Part shown: piece by piece, positions 18,394 to 24,950 of the stretch
Numbering within the stretch: position 1 is the stretch's first letter
Layout of the letters: each line of letters starts with the position of its first letter
Assembly (NCBI RefSeq): GCF_003284965.1
Contig: NZ_QMEW01000004.1
Location: 1 to 64,000 of the forward strand
Source: Mycolicibacterium sp. GF69
GTDB lineage: Bacteria > Actinomycetota > Actinomycetes > Mycobacteriales > Mycobacteriaceae
Reading direction: 5' to 3'
DNA length: 64,000 nt
The notes under the pieces: generated by a model
The model's input: the letters and a program-made list of their open reading frames with translations, nothing else
Database searches by the model: none
Told to the model about the DNA's origin: nothing
Made by a program: the position numbers and the translations under genes

Positions 18394-19535
18394 GATGCCT
18401 GCTCCGTCTTGGTCAGCGAGTACACCCGCAGATTGTGGTCCTCCGGTGTCCCGAACAGCGAGCGGTACAGGGTGGCTCGGCGCAGGAACAAATGCAGGTC
18501 GTGCTCCCAGGTCACCCCGATGCCGCCGTGGAGCTGGACGCACAACTGAAGCATTCCCGGAGCATGTTCGCCGACATACGATTTCGCGACACTGACCGCC
18601 ATGTCGGCGCCGGGGGAGCGCGACGCCACCTCGGCCGCCGCGGCGTTCGTCGTCGCCCGACACCCTTCGAACCAGATCTTCAAATCGGCGAACTTGTGCT
18701 TGAGCGCCTGATACGAGCCCAGTGGCCGGCCGAACGAGTGCCTGTCGAAGCCCCACTGGATCGTGAATGCCAGCACCGTGTCCAGGATGCCCACGATCTC
18801 GGCGCACTGCAGCACGATCGCGATCTGGCTCTGGCGTTCGATAGACGCCGGGGTCTGTTCGGCCGATCCGACGGCGGCCGTCCGGTCGACCTCGACACCG
18901 TCGAACTGCACGCGGGCGTAGCTCTTGACCATGTCGATCGAGCGCTGCGGTTCTACTCGCACGCCCGGGGCGTCCGCGGGAACCAGGAACTGGCGGACCT
19001 GTCCGTCGGATTGCGCTGTCACCAAGAACATTGCGCTGTCAGCGGCGGCCTCGACACGATCTTTGACCCCGTCGATGCGGAATCCGGTGGCGGTGGCGGT
19101 CGCGGTGACCGACGGCGTGAGCGGCGACCACGACCCGTTCGGTTCGTAGACCGCCCAGGTCGCCACCAACTCACCGGAGATCAGCGCCTCGATCGTGTCC
19201 TCGTGGCCTTCCGGCGTCTCGACCAGACCGGCCAGCACGGTGCTGACCGGATGCAGCGGGCCCGGCGCGACGGTCTTGCCGCCGATCTCGGCGACCAAAG
19301 CCAGATCCTTGACGCCGCTCCCCGACACGCTGCCGCCGCCGAGTTCCTCCGGGACGAGCAGGCTGGTCCAGCCGAGTTCGGCGGCACGGCGCCACCAGTC
19401 GGCGTCGAACGATGTACCGGCCTCGTGCATCTCACGCACTCGACTCAGCGGCACTTCCTTTTCCAGGAACGCCTGCGTCGTCGAGGCGAAGAGCAGCACC
19501 TCATGATTCGAACCGTTGTTCGCGCTCTCGCTCAC
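18390..19535 (-). CDS. Acyl-CoA dehydrogenase, partner subunit
   Basis: 381 residues from GTG 19535. The fold is that of an acyl-CoA dehydrogenase: WRRAAELGWTSLLVPEELGG at the N-terminus, a beta-domain with FRIDGVKDRVEAAADSAMFL, and C-terminal helices with QLHGGIGVTWEHDLHLFLRR. Neither the YEGT-type Glu nor an L-x-E-R Glu is evident (IERQSQIAIVLQ lies at the latter place), so it is probably the non-catalytic or FAD-sharing half of an alpha2beta2 enzyme with the overlapping downstream gene. Such pairs are characteristic of mycobacterial cholesterol and branched-chain catabolism (FadE26-27, FadE28-29). The substrate here cannot be read from sequence. Confidence 0.86.
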   Translation of the reverse strand: MSESANNGSNHEVLLFASTTQAFLEKEVPLSRVREMHEAGTSFDADWWRRAAELGWTSLLVPEELGGGSVSGSGVKDLALVAEIGGKTVAPGPLHPVSTVLAGLVETPEGHEDTIEALISGELVATWAVYEPNGSWSPLTPSVTATATATGFRIDGVKDRVEAAADSAMFLVTAQSDGQVRQFLVPADAPGVRVEPQRSIDMVKSYARVQFDGVEVDRTAAVGSAEQTPASIERQSQIAIVLQCAEIVGILDTVLAFTIQWGFDRHSFGRPLGSYQALKHKFADLKIWFEGCRATTNAAAAEVASRSPGADMAVSVAKSYVGEHAPGMLQLCVQLHGGIGVTWEHDLHLFLRRATLYRSLFGTPEDHNLRVYSLTKTEQAS

Positions 19536-19558
19536 GGGCTCACTTTCGTAGTCGTGCC

Positions 19559-19590
19559 AACGTGCGTGCCGCCGATTCGGCACGCACGTT
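19559..19590 (-). terminator. 12-bp perfect stem-loop after the amidohydrolase gene
   Basis: AACGTGCGTGCC (19559-19570), an 8-base loop and GGCACGCACGTT (19579-19590) form a perfect 12-bp stem, 17 bases past the amidohydrolase stop and 23 bases before the acyl-CoA dehydrogenase start. There is no U-tract; mycobacteria commonly use such I-shaped hairpins. It would partly separate the two transcription units. Confidence 0.6.
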
Positions 19591-19607
19591 GCCCACGTGT
19601 GCCTGGG

Positions 19608-20831
19608 TCAGGCGGGGATGACGAGCGCGGGCACGTCGGGGTTGTGGACGATTTCGTTCGGCACCTTGAACAGGTCGATCATGTTGCCGCCCATGACTTT
19701 TCGCTGGCCTTCCGCGTCGAGGCCCTGCAGGTCGTCGATCAGGTGGGTCGGCTCCGCGAGACCCTCCGGGTGCGGCCAGTCGGAACCGAAGATCACCCGG
19801 TCGACGCCGATGAGATCGGCCATCTGCTTGAAGTCGTCCTCCCAGAACGGGGCGACGTACACGCCGCGCTTGAACGCATCGATCGGGTTCTCCGGGAACT
19901 CCTGCGGCATCTTCTTGTACACGCCCTCGAACTGGTGGAACAGGTAGGGCACCCAGTCCGCGCCGTTCTCGATCGACAGCACGCGCAGATCGGGGTTGCG
20001 CGTCAAGGCGCCGTGGCAGACCAGCGCCGCCATCGAATCCTCGATGGCCCGCTTGCCCATCGAGACCATCCGGAACGCCGTCGGCTTGAAGGGCAGATAT
20101 TCGTCCGCGGGCTCCCAGTCGTTGAGGTACTCGGCGTAGCCGGAGTCCGAGGCGTGCATCGACACCGGGATGCCGGCCTTCACGCAGGCCTGCCAGAACG
20201 GGTCGAACTCGGGCAGGCCGAACGATTTGGTGCCCTTCAAACCGGGCACCGGCGCGGGACGGACCAGGACGGTCTTGGCGCCGCGCTCCAGGCACCACTC
20301 GAGTTCCTCGAGTGCGCGGTCCATGATCCCGAGGTTGATGACCGGCGTGGAGAAGATCCGGTCCTCGTAGTTGAACTGCCACGTCTCGTACATCCACTCG
20401 TTGAGCGCATGGATGACGTCGGCGATGAGAACGGGGTCATCCTTCATCCGCTCCTCGACCAGGCTGGCCAGGGTGGGGAACATCAGCGAGTAATCCAGGC
20501 CGAGTCCGTCCATCACCTCGAGCCGAGCCGCCGGTTCGCGGAATGCCGGGATCGCCTTCATCGGCTTGCCCATCACCTCGCGGAAGCTCTTGCCGCCGCT
20601 GCCGTGCTTGAAGTACTCCTCTTGGGCGCCTGGGCGCGCGACGACCTCGAAGGTCGGGTTCGGGATGTAGTCGCTGACCTGGTTGCGCACCATGATCTTG
20701 GTGCGACCGCGGACCTCGATGTAGTCGATGACGTTGCGGCGGTGGTCCGGGAGGAACTTGGTCAGCGCCTCTTTCGGCTCGTAGAAGTGGTTGTCGGCGT
20801 CGAACACCGGATAGGGAAGCTGGCGGGCCAT
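19608..20831 (-). CDS. Amidohydrolase-2 family metal-dependent hydrolase
   Basis: 407 residues from ATG 20831 with an excellent aggagg ribosome site. The N-terminal metal motif is VFDADNHFYEP (D-x-D-x-H type) near residues 9-19, and the C-terminal metal/catalytic region is DRVIFGSDWPHPEGLAEP near 340. These are the marks of the amidohydrolase_2 group (ACMSD-like decarboxylases and hydrolases), which is strongly expanded in mycobacteria. The reaction is unknown. It is preceded by a palindrome matching one near the adjacent TetR gene, and followed by the acyl-CoA dehydrogenase pair on the same strand, so it probably belongs to the same degradative pathway. Confidence 0.85.
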   Translation of the reverse strand: MARQLPYPVFDADNHFYEPKEALTKFLPDHRRNVIDYIEVRGRTKIMVRNQVSDYIPNPTFEVVARPGAQEEYFKHGSGGKSFREVMGKPMKAIPAFREPAARLEVMDGLGLDYSLMFPTLASLVEERMKDDPVLIADVIHALNEWMYETWQFNYEDRIFSTPVINLGIMDRALEELEWCLERGAKTVLVRPAPVPGLKGTKSFGLPEFDPFWQACVKAGIPVSMHASDSGYAEYLNDWEPADEYLPFKPTAFRMVSMGKRAIEDSMAALVCHGALTRNPDLRVLSIENGADWVPYLFHQFEGVYKKMPQEFPENPIDAFKRGVYVAPFWEDDFKQMADLIGVDRVIFGSDWPHPEGLAEPTHLIDDLQGLDAEGQRKVMGGNMIDLFKVPNEIVHNPDVPALVIPA

Positions 20832-20862
20832 TTTCGCCTCCTGGAAGTCTGCTTGGCTGCTT

Positions 20863-20881
20863 GTGGTAATGACATTACCAC
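20863..20881. promoter_or_regulatory. 19-base perfect palindromic operator upstream of the amidohydrolase
   Basis: GTGGTAATGACATTACCAC: two 9-base arms around one central base. On the minus strand it contains TAATGT, a plausible -10 element, leaving a leader of roughly 25-40 bases with a strong ribosome site before ATG 20831. The core GGTAA-N5-TTACC recurs at 21634-21648, on the other side of the TetR gene. Confidence 0.8.
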
Positions 20882-20942
20882 GTTCGGACCAGCGTAAACA
20901 CCGGCCGGGAGAACTGCATTCTCACGGCCTTCGGAACGCAGG

Positions 20943-21599
20943 TCAGGTCGGGTGGGCCGGGGCGCGCAGACCGCTGACGCAGAAGTCGTAGATATCGTCG
21001 GCGCCGATCGGCGCACCGTTGAGTTCGGCACCGAGCACCTGCAGCCGTATCGCGCCCAACGCCGACTGCATGATCAGCGCCGCCCGGGCGTCGACGTTCA
21101 TATCCGCGCGGAAGACGCCCTCGGCGATCCCGCGGCCGATGATGTCCCTGATCAGCTCGTGCACCGGCGACAGCACCCGGGCGTACTCGTTGGGCAACGT
21201 CTCGGCCAACCGGTCGTTGTAGTTGGTCAGGCCACGGTTGACCTTGTCCTGCGCTGTCGTCTCGGGCGGAGTGCAGATGCGGTCGATGAGAACCCGAAGT
21301 GCGGTGGTGGCAGGCAGACCGGCGGTGTCCTGGCGCCAGCGGCGCGTCGACTCGGACATGATCTTGTCGACCAACGCGAGCAGCAACTCGTCCTTGGTCG
21401 AGAAGTGTTGGTAGAACGACCGTAGCGAGGTCTTCGAGCGCTCGACGACCTCGAGCACGGTGAAATCCGTGCGGCCGGTCTCGCCGAGAATTGCCAGCGC
21501 CGACTTCATGAAACGCTTCGGCCGGGACTCGGGGTCGGTGCTCTCCGGCGCCGCGGACCGGGCGGTGCCGGCCGCCGCTCGCCCGTTGGGCTTTGTCAT
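20943..21599 (-). CDS. TetR-family transcriptional regulator
   Basis: 218 residues from ATG 21599, chosen because gggaagg lies about 9 bases upstream, whereas the in-frame GTG at 21608 would abut it. An N-terminal three-helix DNA-binding domain is visible (FTVLEVVERSKTSLRSFYQHFSTKDELLLAL, about residues 47-78) followed by an all-helical ligand domain typical of TetR proteins. It is flanked by two palindromes with the core GGTAA-N5-TTACC, so it very likely represses itself, the amidohydrolase (and perhaps the acyl-CoA dehydrogenase pair) and the divergent thioesterase-like gene. The ligand is probably an acyl-CoA or pathway intermediate (inference). Confidence 0.9.
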   Translation of the reverse strand: MTKPNGRAAAGTARSAAPESTDPESRPKRFMKSALAILGETGRTDFTVLEVVERSKTSLRSFYQHFSTKDELLLALVDKIMSESTRRWRQDTAGLPATTALRVLIDRICTPPETTAQDKVNRGLTNYNDRLAETLPNEYARVLSPVHELIRDIIGRGIAEGVFRADMNVDARAALIMQSALGAIRLQVLGAELNGAPIGADDIYDFCVSGLRAPAHPT

Positions 21600-21633
21600 C
21601 GTCGACACCTTCCCGGGTCATCCGTCATCCGCT

Positions 21634-21648
21634 GGTAATGACGTTACC
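21634..21648. promoter_or_regulatory. Second copy of the TetR-type operator, between tetR and the thioesterase gene
   Basis: GGTAATGACGTTACC shares the arms GGTAA/TTACC and the 5-base spacing with 20863-20881. Its right end (TTACCG at 21644-21649) is 18 bases upstream of TACTGT (21668-21673), so it covers the -35 region of the thioesterase-like gene. Confidence 0.78.
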
Positions 21649-21667
21649 GCTTTTGCAGAAGCTCGGT

Positions 21668-21681
21668 TACTGTTCCGTTTC
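21668..21681 (+). promoter_or_regulatory. Leaderless-type promoter of the thioesterase-like gene
   Basis: TACTGT at 21668-21673, 8 bases before ATG 21682; no purine-rich ribosome site is present. The operator at 21634-21648 lies just upstream. Confidence 0.6.
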
Positions 21682-22566
21682 ATGACCACAGACTCAGCGC
21701 AGAACACCTGGACCGTCGGCGGGCTGCTCGACCTGTTCGATGCGCGGCCGGACGGCGAGAACCGATTTATCGCCGAGACCGGTCCCGCCGGCGAGGACGA
21801 CCGACAGGTGGTGGAGGGCACGCAGGTGCTCGCTCAGGTGATCGTGGCGGTGGCCAAACGGTTCGAGGGCAAGTCGGTGCGCTCGGCGTACGCGGTGTTC
21901 TCGCGGGCGGTGATGGTGGGTGCGGGCCCGCTGGAACTGGAGATCGACGTCATCAACGAAGGCCGTTCCACCGCTACCGCCGTCGTCGCCGCCAAGCAGA
22001 ACGGCAAGCGCTGCATCACCGTGACGGTGCTGACCGACGTCCCGACGCCCGACGTGATCCGCCACGCCGTCGCCCGCCCCGACGTCGCACCGCCGGCCGA
22101 GGCGAACGACGCCCGGATGCCGATGACGGGCAGGCAGATTCGTTTGGTGGACGTCGTCGATGTCAACAGTCCCGACGAGGTCGGACCGCCGGAACTGTAC
22201 GCCTGGGTGCACTACGACCCCGTCCCGACGCGCGACGAGCTAGCCAAGGCTCTCGTCGCGTATCTGACCGGCCACCTTGGCATTTCGACGACGATGCGGG
22301 CCCATGAGGGCATCGGCACTGCGCAATCCCACGTCACGGTGTCGACCGCGCCGATGACGGTGTCGGTCAGCTTCCACGAGCCATTCGAATGGAACGGGTG
22401 GCTGCTCTACGGCCACGAGAGCACTCAGGTCGGCGCCGGCATGTCGTATGTGCGGGGCACGGTGCACACCGAATCCGGTGAGCTGATCGCATCGTTCAGC
22501 CAGGACGCGCTGATCCGTCCGCTGCGCACCAGCGATACCGCGATCAAGGAGCAGTCGCGCCTCTAG
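21682..22566 (+). CDS. Thioesterase-like (double hot-dog) protein
   Basis: 294 residues from ATG 21682. The text resembles acyl-CoA thioesterase II-like proteins: an N-terminal hot-dog unit with EGTQVLAQVIVAVAKRFEGK and VRSAYAVFSRAVMVGAGPLE, and a C-terminal unit ending in the product-like strand GMSYVRGTVHTESGELIASF followed by SQDALIR. Such enzymes cleave acyl-CoA to free acid and CoA, or act as related dehydratase-fold proteins. It is divergent from the TetR gene and shares its operator, so it should be induced with the amidohydrolase. The stop codon overlaps the convergent dehydrogenase gene. Confidence 0.75.
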   Translation: MTTDSAQNTWTVGGLLDLFDARPDGENRFIAETGPAGEDDRQVVEGTQVLAQVIVAVAKRFEGKSVRSAYAVFSRAVMVGAGPLELEIDVINEGRSTATAVVAAKQNGKRCITVTVLTDVPTPDVIRHAVARPDVAPPAEANDARMPMTGRQIRLVDVVDVNSPDEVGPPELYAWVHYDPVPTRDELAKALVAYLTGHLGISTTMRAHEGIGTAQSHVTVSTAPMTVSVSFHEPFEWNGWLLYGHESTQVGAGMSYVRGTVHTESGELIASFSQDALIRPLRTSDTAIKEQSRL

Positions 22567-23390
22567 ATCTTCAAATAGCCCTTGTCCGCGGGGATCTGGG
22601 CCGCAGTCACCAGTGACGACGCGTCGCTGGCCAACCACACCACGATGTCGGAGATCAGGTTCGGGTCGGCCAGCGACTCGGTCGGCAGTGCGCCCGGCGA
22701 GAAGCTGTGGATGTAGGTCTGGTGGTCAGCGAAGATCTGCCACATCGAGGTGTCGTTACCCATCGGGGTGTCGGTGCCGTACGGATGCACCGAGTTGACC
22801 CGGATACCGAACTCGCCCAGTTCGACCGCCAGCGAGTTGGTCAGCGCGACGACGCCGAACTTGCTGGCGCAGTAGTGGCCGCAACCCGGAACGGCCTTGA
22901 TGCCAGCGGCCGAACTGATCGTGATGATCGACCCGCCGTTGCCCGCCTCGATCATCGGCGGCACGACGGCCTTGATCGTGTTCCACACACCGGTCAGGTT
23001 GACATCGAGCACGTCTTGCCACTGCTGAGCCGAAATCTCCCACAGCCGGCCCCAATTCATCACACCGGCGTTGGCGACGACGATGTCGAGGCGGCCGAAC
23101 TGCTCGAGCGCTTCGGCCACCACCCGTTGCTGTCCGGCGGCGTCGCGAACGTCGACCCGGTCGGCGACGATCTTGCGGCCCTCGCCCTCCACGAGGCTCA
23201 CGGTCTCGGCGAGGTCTTCGGGCAGTGCGGGCGGGTAGCCGTTGTGCTCGGCGACCGGGCCGCAGGCGTCGATCGCGACGATGTCGGCGCCCGCGCGGGC
23301 CAGGCGGACGCAGTGCGAGCGGCCCTGCCCACGCGCGGCGCCCGTCACGTAAGCGACCTTGCCGGCCAGCGGGGCGTCCGGGTTCGTCAT
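22563..23390 (-). CDS. Mycofactocin-coupled short-chain dehydrogenase/reductase
   Basis: 275 residues from ATG 23390 with aggaga 8 bases upstream. The nucleotide-binding segment reads VTGAARGQGRSHCVRLARAG and then ADIVAIDACG, the extended TGAARGQGRSH signature of the SDR group that works with the redox cofactor mycofactocin and holds NAD tightly. The catalytic residues are in ISSAAGIKAV (Ser) and HYCASKFGVVALTNSL (Tyr-x3-Lys). The insertion PPALPEDLAETV is also typical of this subgroup. It probably oxidises an alcohol or secondary alcohol with electrons passed to mycofactocin. The mft genes themselves are not in this window. The stop shares the palindrome CTAG with the convergent thioesterase gene. 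Confidence 0.85.
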   Translation of the reverse strand: MTNPDAPLAGKVAYVTGAARGQGRSHCVRLARAGADIVAIDACGPVAEHNGYPPALPEDLAETVSLVEGEGRKIVADRVDVRDAAGQQRVVAEALEQFGRLDIVVANAGVMNWGRLWEISAQQWQDVLDVNLTGVWNTIKAVVPPMIEAGNGGSIITISSAAGIKAVPGCGHYCASKFGVVALTNSLAVELGEFGIRVNSVHPYGTDTPMGNDTSMWQIFADHQTYIHSFSPGALPTESLADPNLISDIVVWLASDASSLVTAAQIPADKGYLKI

Positions 23391-23405
23391 ATGAAGATCT
23401 CCTGG

Positions 23406-24152
23406 TCAGTCGGTACCGGCGGCGAGCCAGTCGTCGAACGTTGTCGGCGCGATGCGCGCATTGTCCCCGGGCAGCAACGCATTTCCGGCCATCGTCGGCC
23501 CGAACATCCCCGACCAGGTCGGGACGAGTTTCACGCGCCGGCCCCTGGATTCCAGCGTCCGGCGCGCCATGTCGACGAGATCCTGCGTCTCGGGTCCCGC
23601 AACGTCCACATACCGGCCCTGCGGTTGGCCGGTGGCCACCTCGGCGAGGACCTCGGCGATGTCGTCGGGTGCGATCGGTTGCACTAGCAGCGGCGCGATC
23701 GTGGCCACCCCGTCCTGTTCGGTCCAGCCGGCGACCGTCGCCGCGAAATCGTGAAACTGGGTGGCAGGTACGACGGTCCAGGGCACCGGTCCGTCGACGA
23801 CAAGCCGCTCCTGTTCGCGCTTGCCCGCGTAGTGCGCGTTGCCCTCGATATCGTGGATTCCGACGATCGACAGCAGGACGTGGTGGCGCACGCCCGCGCG
23901 CTGCTCTGCGGCCAGCAGGTTGCGGGTGGTGGTGCCGAAGTACTCGGTGGTGCCCTCCCGGTCGGTGGGCGGTGCGCTGATGGCGTCCACCACCGCGTCG
24001 ACACCGGCGAGCGCGGCGTCCAGGCCGTCCCCGGTCATGAGATCCACACCGAGCGAGCGGCTGATGCGGACGACGTCGTGACCGTCGCGTTCGAGTGCGG
24101 CGACGGTGCGGTTGCCGATGTTCCCTGTCGCGCCGGCGACGGCGATGCGCAT
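23406..24152 (-). CDS. NAD(P)-binding atypical SDR (NmrA/NAD-dependent epimerase-like)
   Basis: 248 residues from ATG 24152 with aaggagg at ideal distance. The N-terminal Rossmann motif VAGATGNIGNRTVAALERDG (GxxGxxG) binds NAD(P). The rest resembles NmrA-like and NAD(P)H-binding atypical SDRs: HHVLLSIVGIHDIEGNAHYAG and PWTVVPATQFHDF. No Tyr-x3-Lys pair in the classical position is evident, so it may be an oxidoreductase acting on quinone-like substrates or a redox sensor. It lies 15 bases upstream of the mycofactocin-type SDR on the same strand and is likely co-transcribed. Confidence 0.8.
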   Translation of the reverse strand: MRIAVAGATGNIGNRTVAALERDGHDVVRISRSLGVDLMTGDGLDAALAGVDAVVDAISAPPTDREGTTEYFGTTTRNLLAAEQRAGVRHHVLLSIVGIHDIEGNAHYAGKREQERLVVDGPVPWTVVPATQFHDFAATVAGWTEQDGVATIAPLLVQPIAPDDIAEVLAEVATGQPQGRYVDVAGPETQDLVDMARRTLESRGRRVKLVPTWSGMFGPTMAGNALLPGDNARIAPTTFDDWLAAGTD

Positions 24153-24235
24153 GGAGTCCTCCTTCGGGTGATGACGCTACTCGGTATGGGATTTGGGTGT
24201 ATTGGTTGCGTTGTGCGCGATCAACTACACCAGAT

Positions 24236-24910
24236 TCACGTCAGTGTCGCAGCGACGTCACGGAGTCGAGCGGCGGCGCCGGACACGATCGGCTCGCCGT
24301 GTCCGAAACACGCGGTGTCGACGTCGAGGGCGGCCAGGCGCTGGAGCGACGCCACTGTCCGCGTGCGGTCCTGGTTGAACGTGCCGAGCATCAGCACGCC
24401 GACGTTGGCGATCGTGTCGCCGGTGAGCAGCACGCCGTGGTGTGGCAGGTGGATCGCGATGCTGCCCTCGGTATGGCCGGGTATCGACAGGATCTGTGCG
24501 CCGCCGCCGAAGTCGAGGATGTCGCCGTCGCGCAACTCCTGGTCGACAGGAACGGGTGCGGCGGCGTCGGGCAGTCCGGCGGCGACACGCTCGTGGATCG
24601 GCACCTCCCAGTCTTCGAAGACCGGCGGCGGCAGTGCAGCGCCGTTGCGGATCGCGGCGGCGTCACCGGCGCCGGCCAGCACCGCAGCTCCGGTCGACTC
24701 GCGTAACTCGGCCGCCGAGCCGATGTGGTCGACGTGCCCGTGCGTCAACACGATTCGGTCGATCCCGGGCAACGCGTCGGTGATCGCCGCGCCGGACCCG
24801 GGTGCGCCGGTGTCGATCAGCGTGACCGAATCGCCGTCGCGCCAGGCGTAGACCTGCCAGCCGTTGACGACGAGCATGGTGAGCTCTGGCGTGATGGTGA
24901 CCGTGTCCAT
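24236..24910 (-). CDS. Metallo-beta-lactamase-fold hydrolase
   Basis: 224 residues from ATG 24910. Metal motif LTHGHVDHIGS near residues 55-65, followed by SIPGHTEGSIAIHLP, LLTGDTIANVG and ACFGHGEPI, giving a complete set of His/Asp ligands for a di-zinc site. The substrate class cannot be fixed; the domain is close to general MBL-fold hydrolases and glyoxalase II-like enzymes. It begins at a leaderless-type promoter and lies about 80 bases upstream of the NmrA-like gene on the same strand. Confidence 0.85.
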   Translation of the reverse strand: MDTVTITPELTMLVVNGWQVYAWRDGDSVTLIDTGAPGSGAAITDALPGIDRIVLTHGHVDHIGSAAELRESTGAAVLAGAGDAAAIRNGAALPPPVFEDWEVPIHERVAAGLPDAAAPVPVDQELRDGDILDFGGGAQILSIPGHTEGSIAIHLPHHGVLLTGDTIANVGVLMLGTFNQDRTRTVASLQRLAALDVDTACFGHGEPIVSGAAARLRDVAATLT

Positions 24911-24922
24911 GCGTCCACGCTA
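24911..24922 (-). promoter_or_regulatory. Leaderless-type promoter of the MBL-fold hydrolase
   Basis: On the minus strand TAGCGT (24922-24917) is followed by six bases and the ATG at 24910; there is no ribosome site between. Confidence 0.6.
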
Positions 24923-24950
24923 GGACGCCTGGCGGGCGGGCAGAAGGGTC

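Noticed and set aside
19508..19523. Second SOS-box-like sequence TCGAACCGTTGTTCGC
   Set aside because: It matches the LexA consensus at all but the last base, but it lies inside the first codons of the acyl-CoA dehydrogenase gene rather than in a promoter, so it may be coincidence. A LexA ChIP experiment would settle it.
18372..20897. Very long plus-strand frame opposite the acyl-CoA dehydrogenase and amidohydrolase genes
   Set aside because: No family similarity, while the minus strand gives complete enzyme motifs and good ribosome sites.
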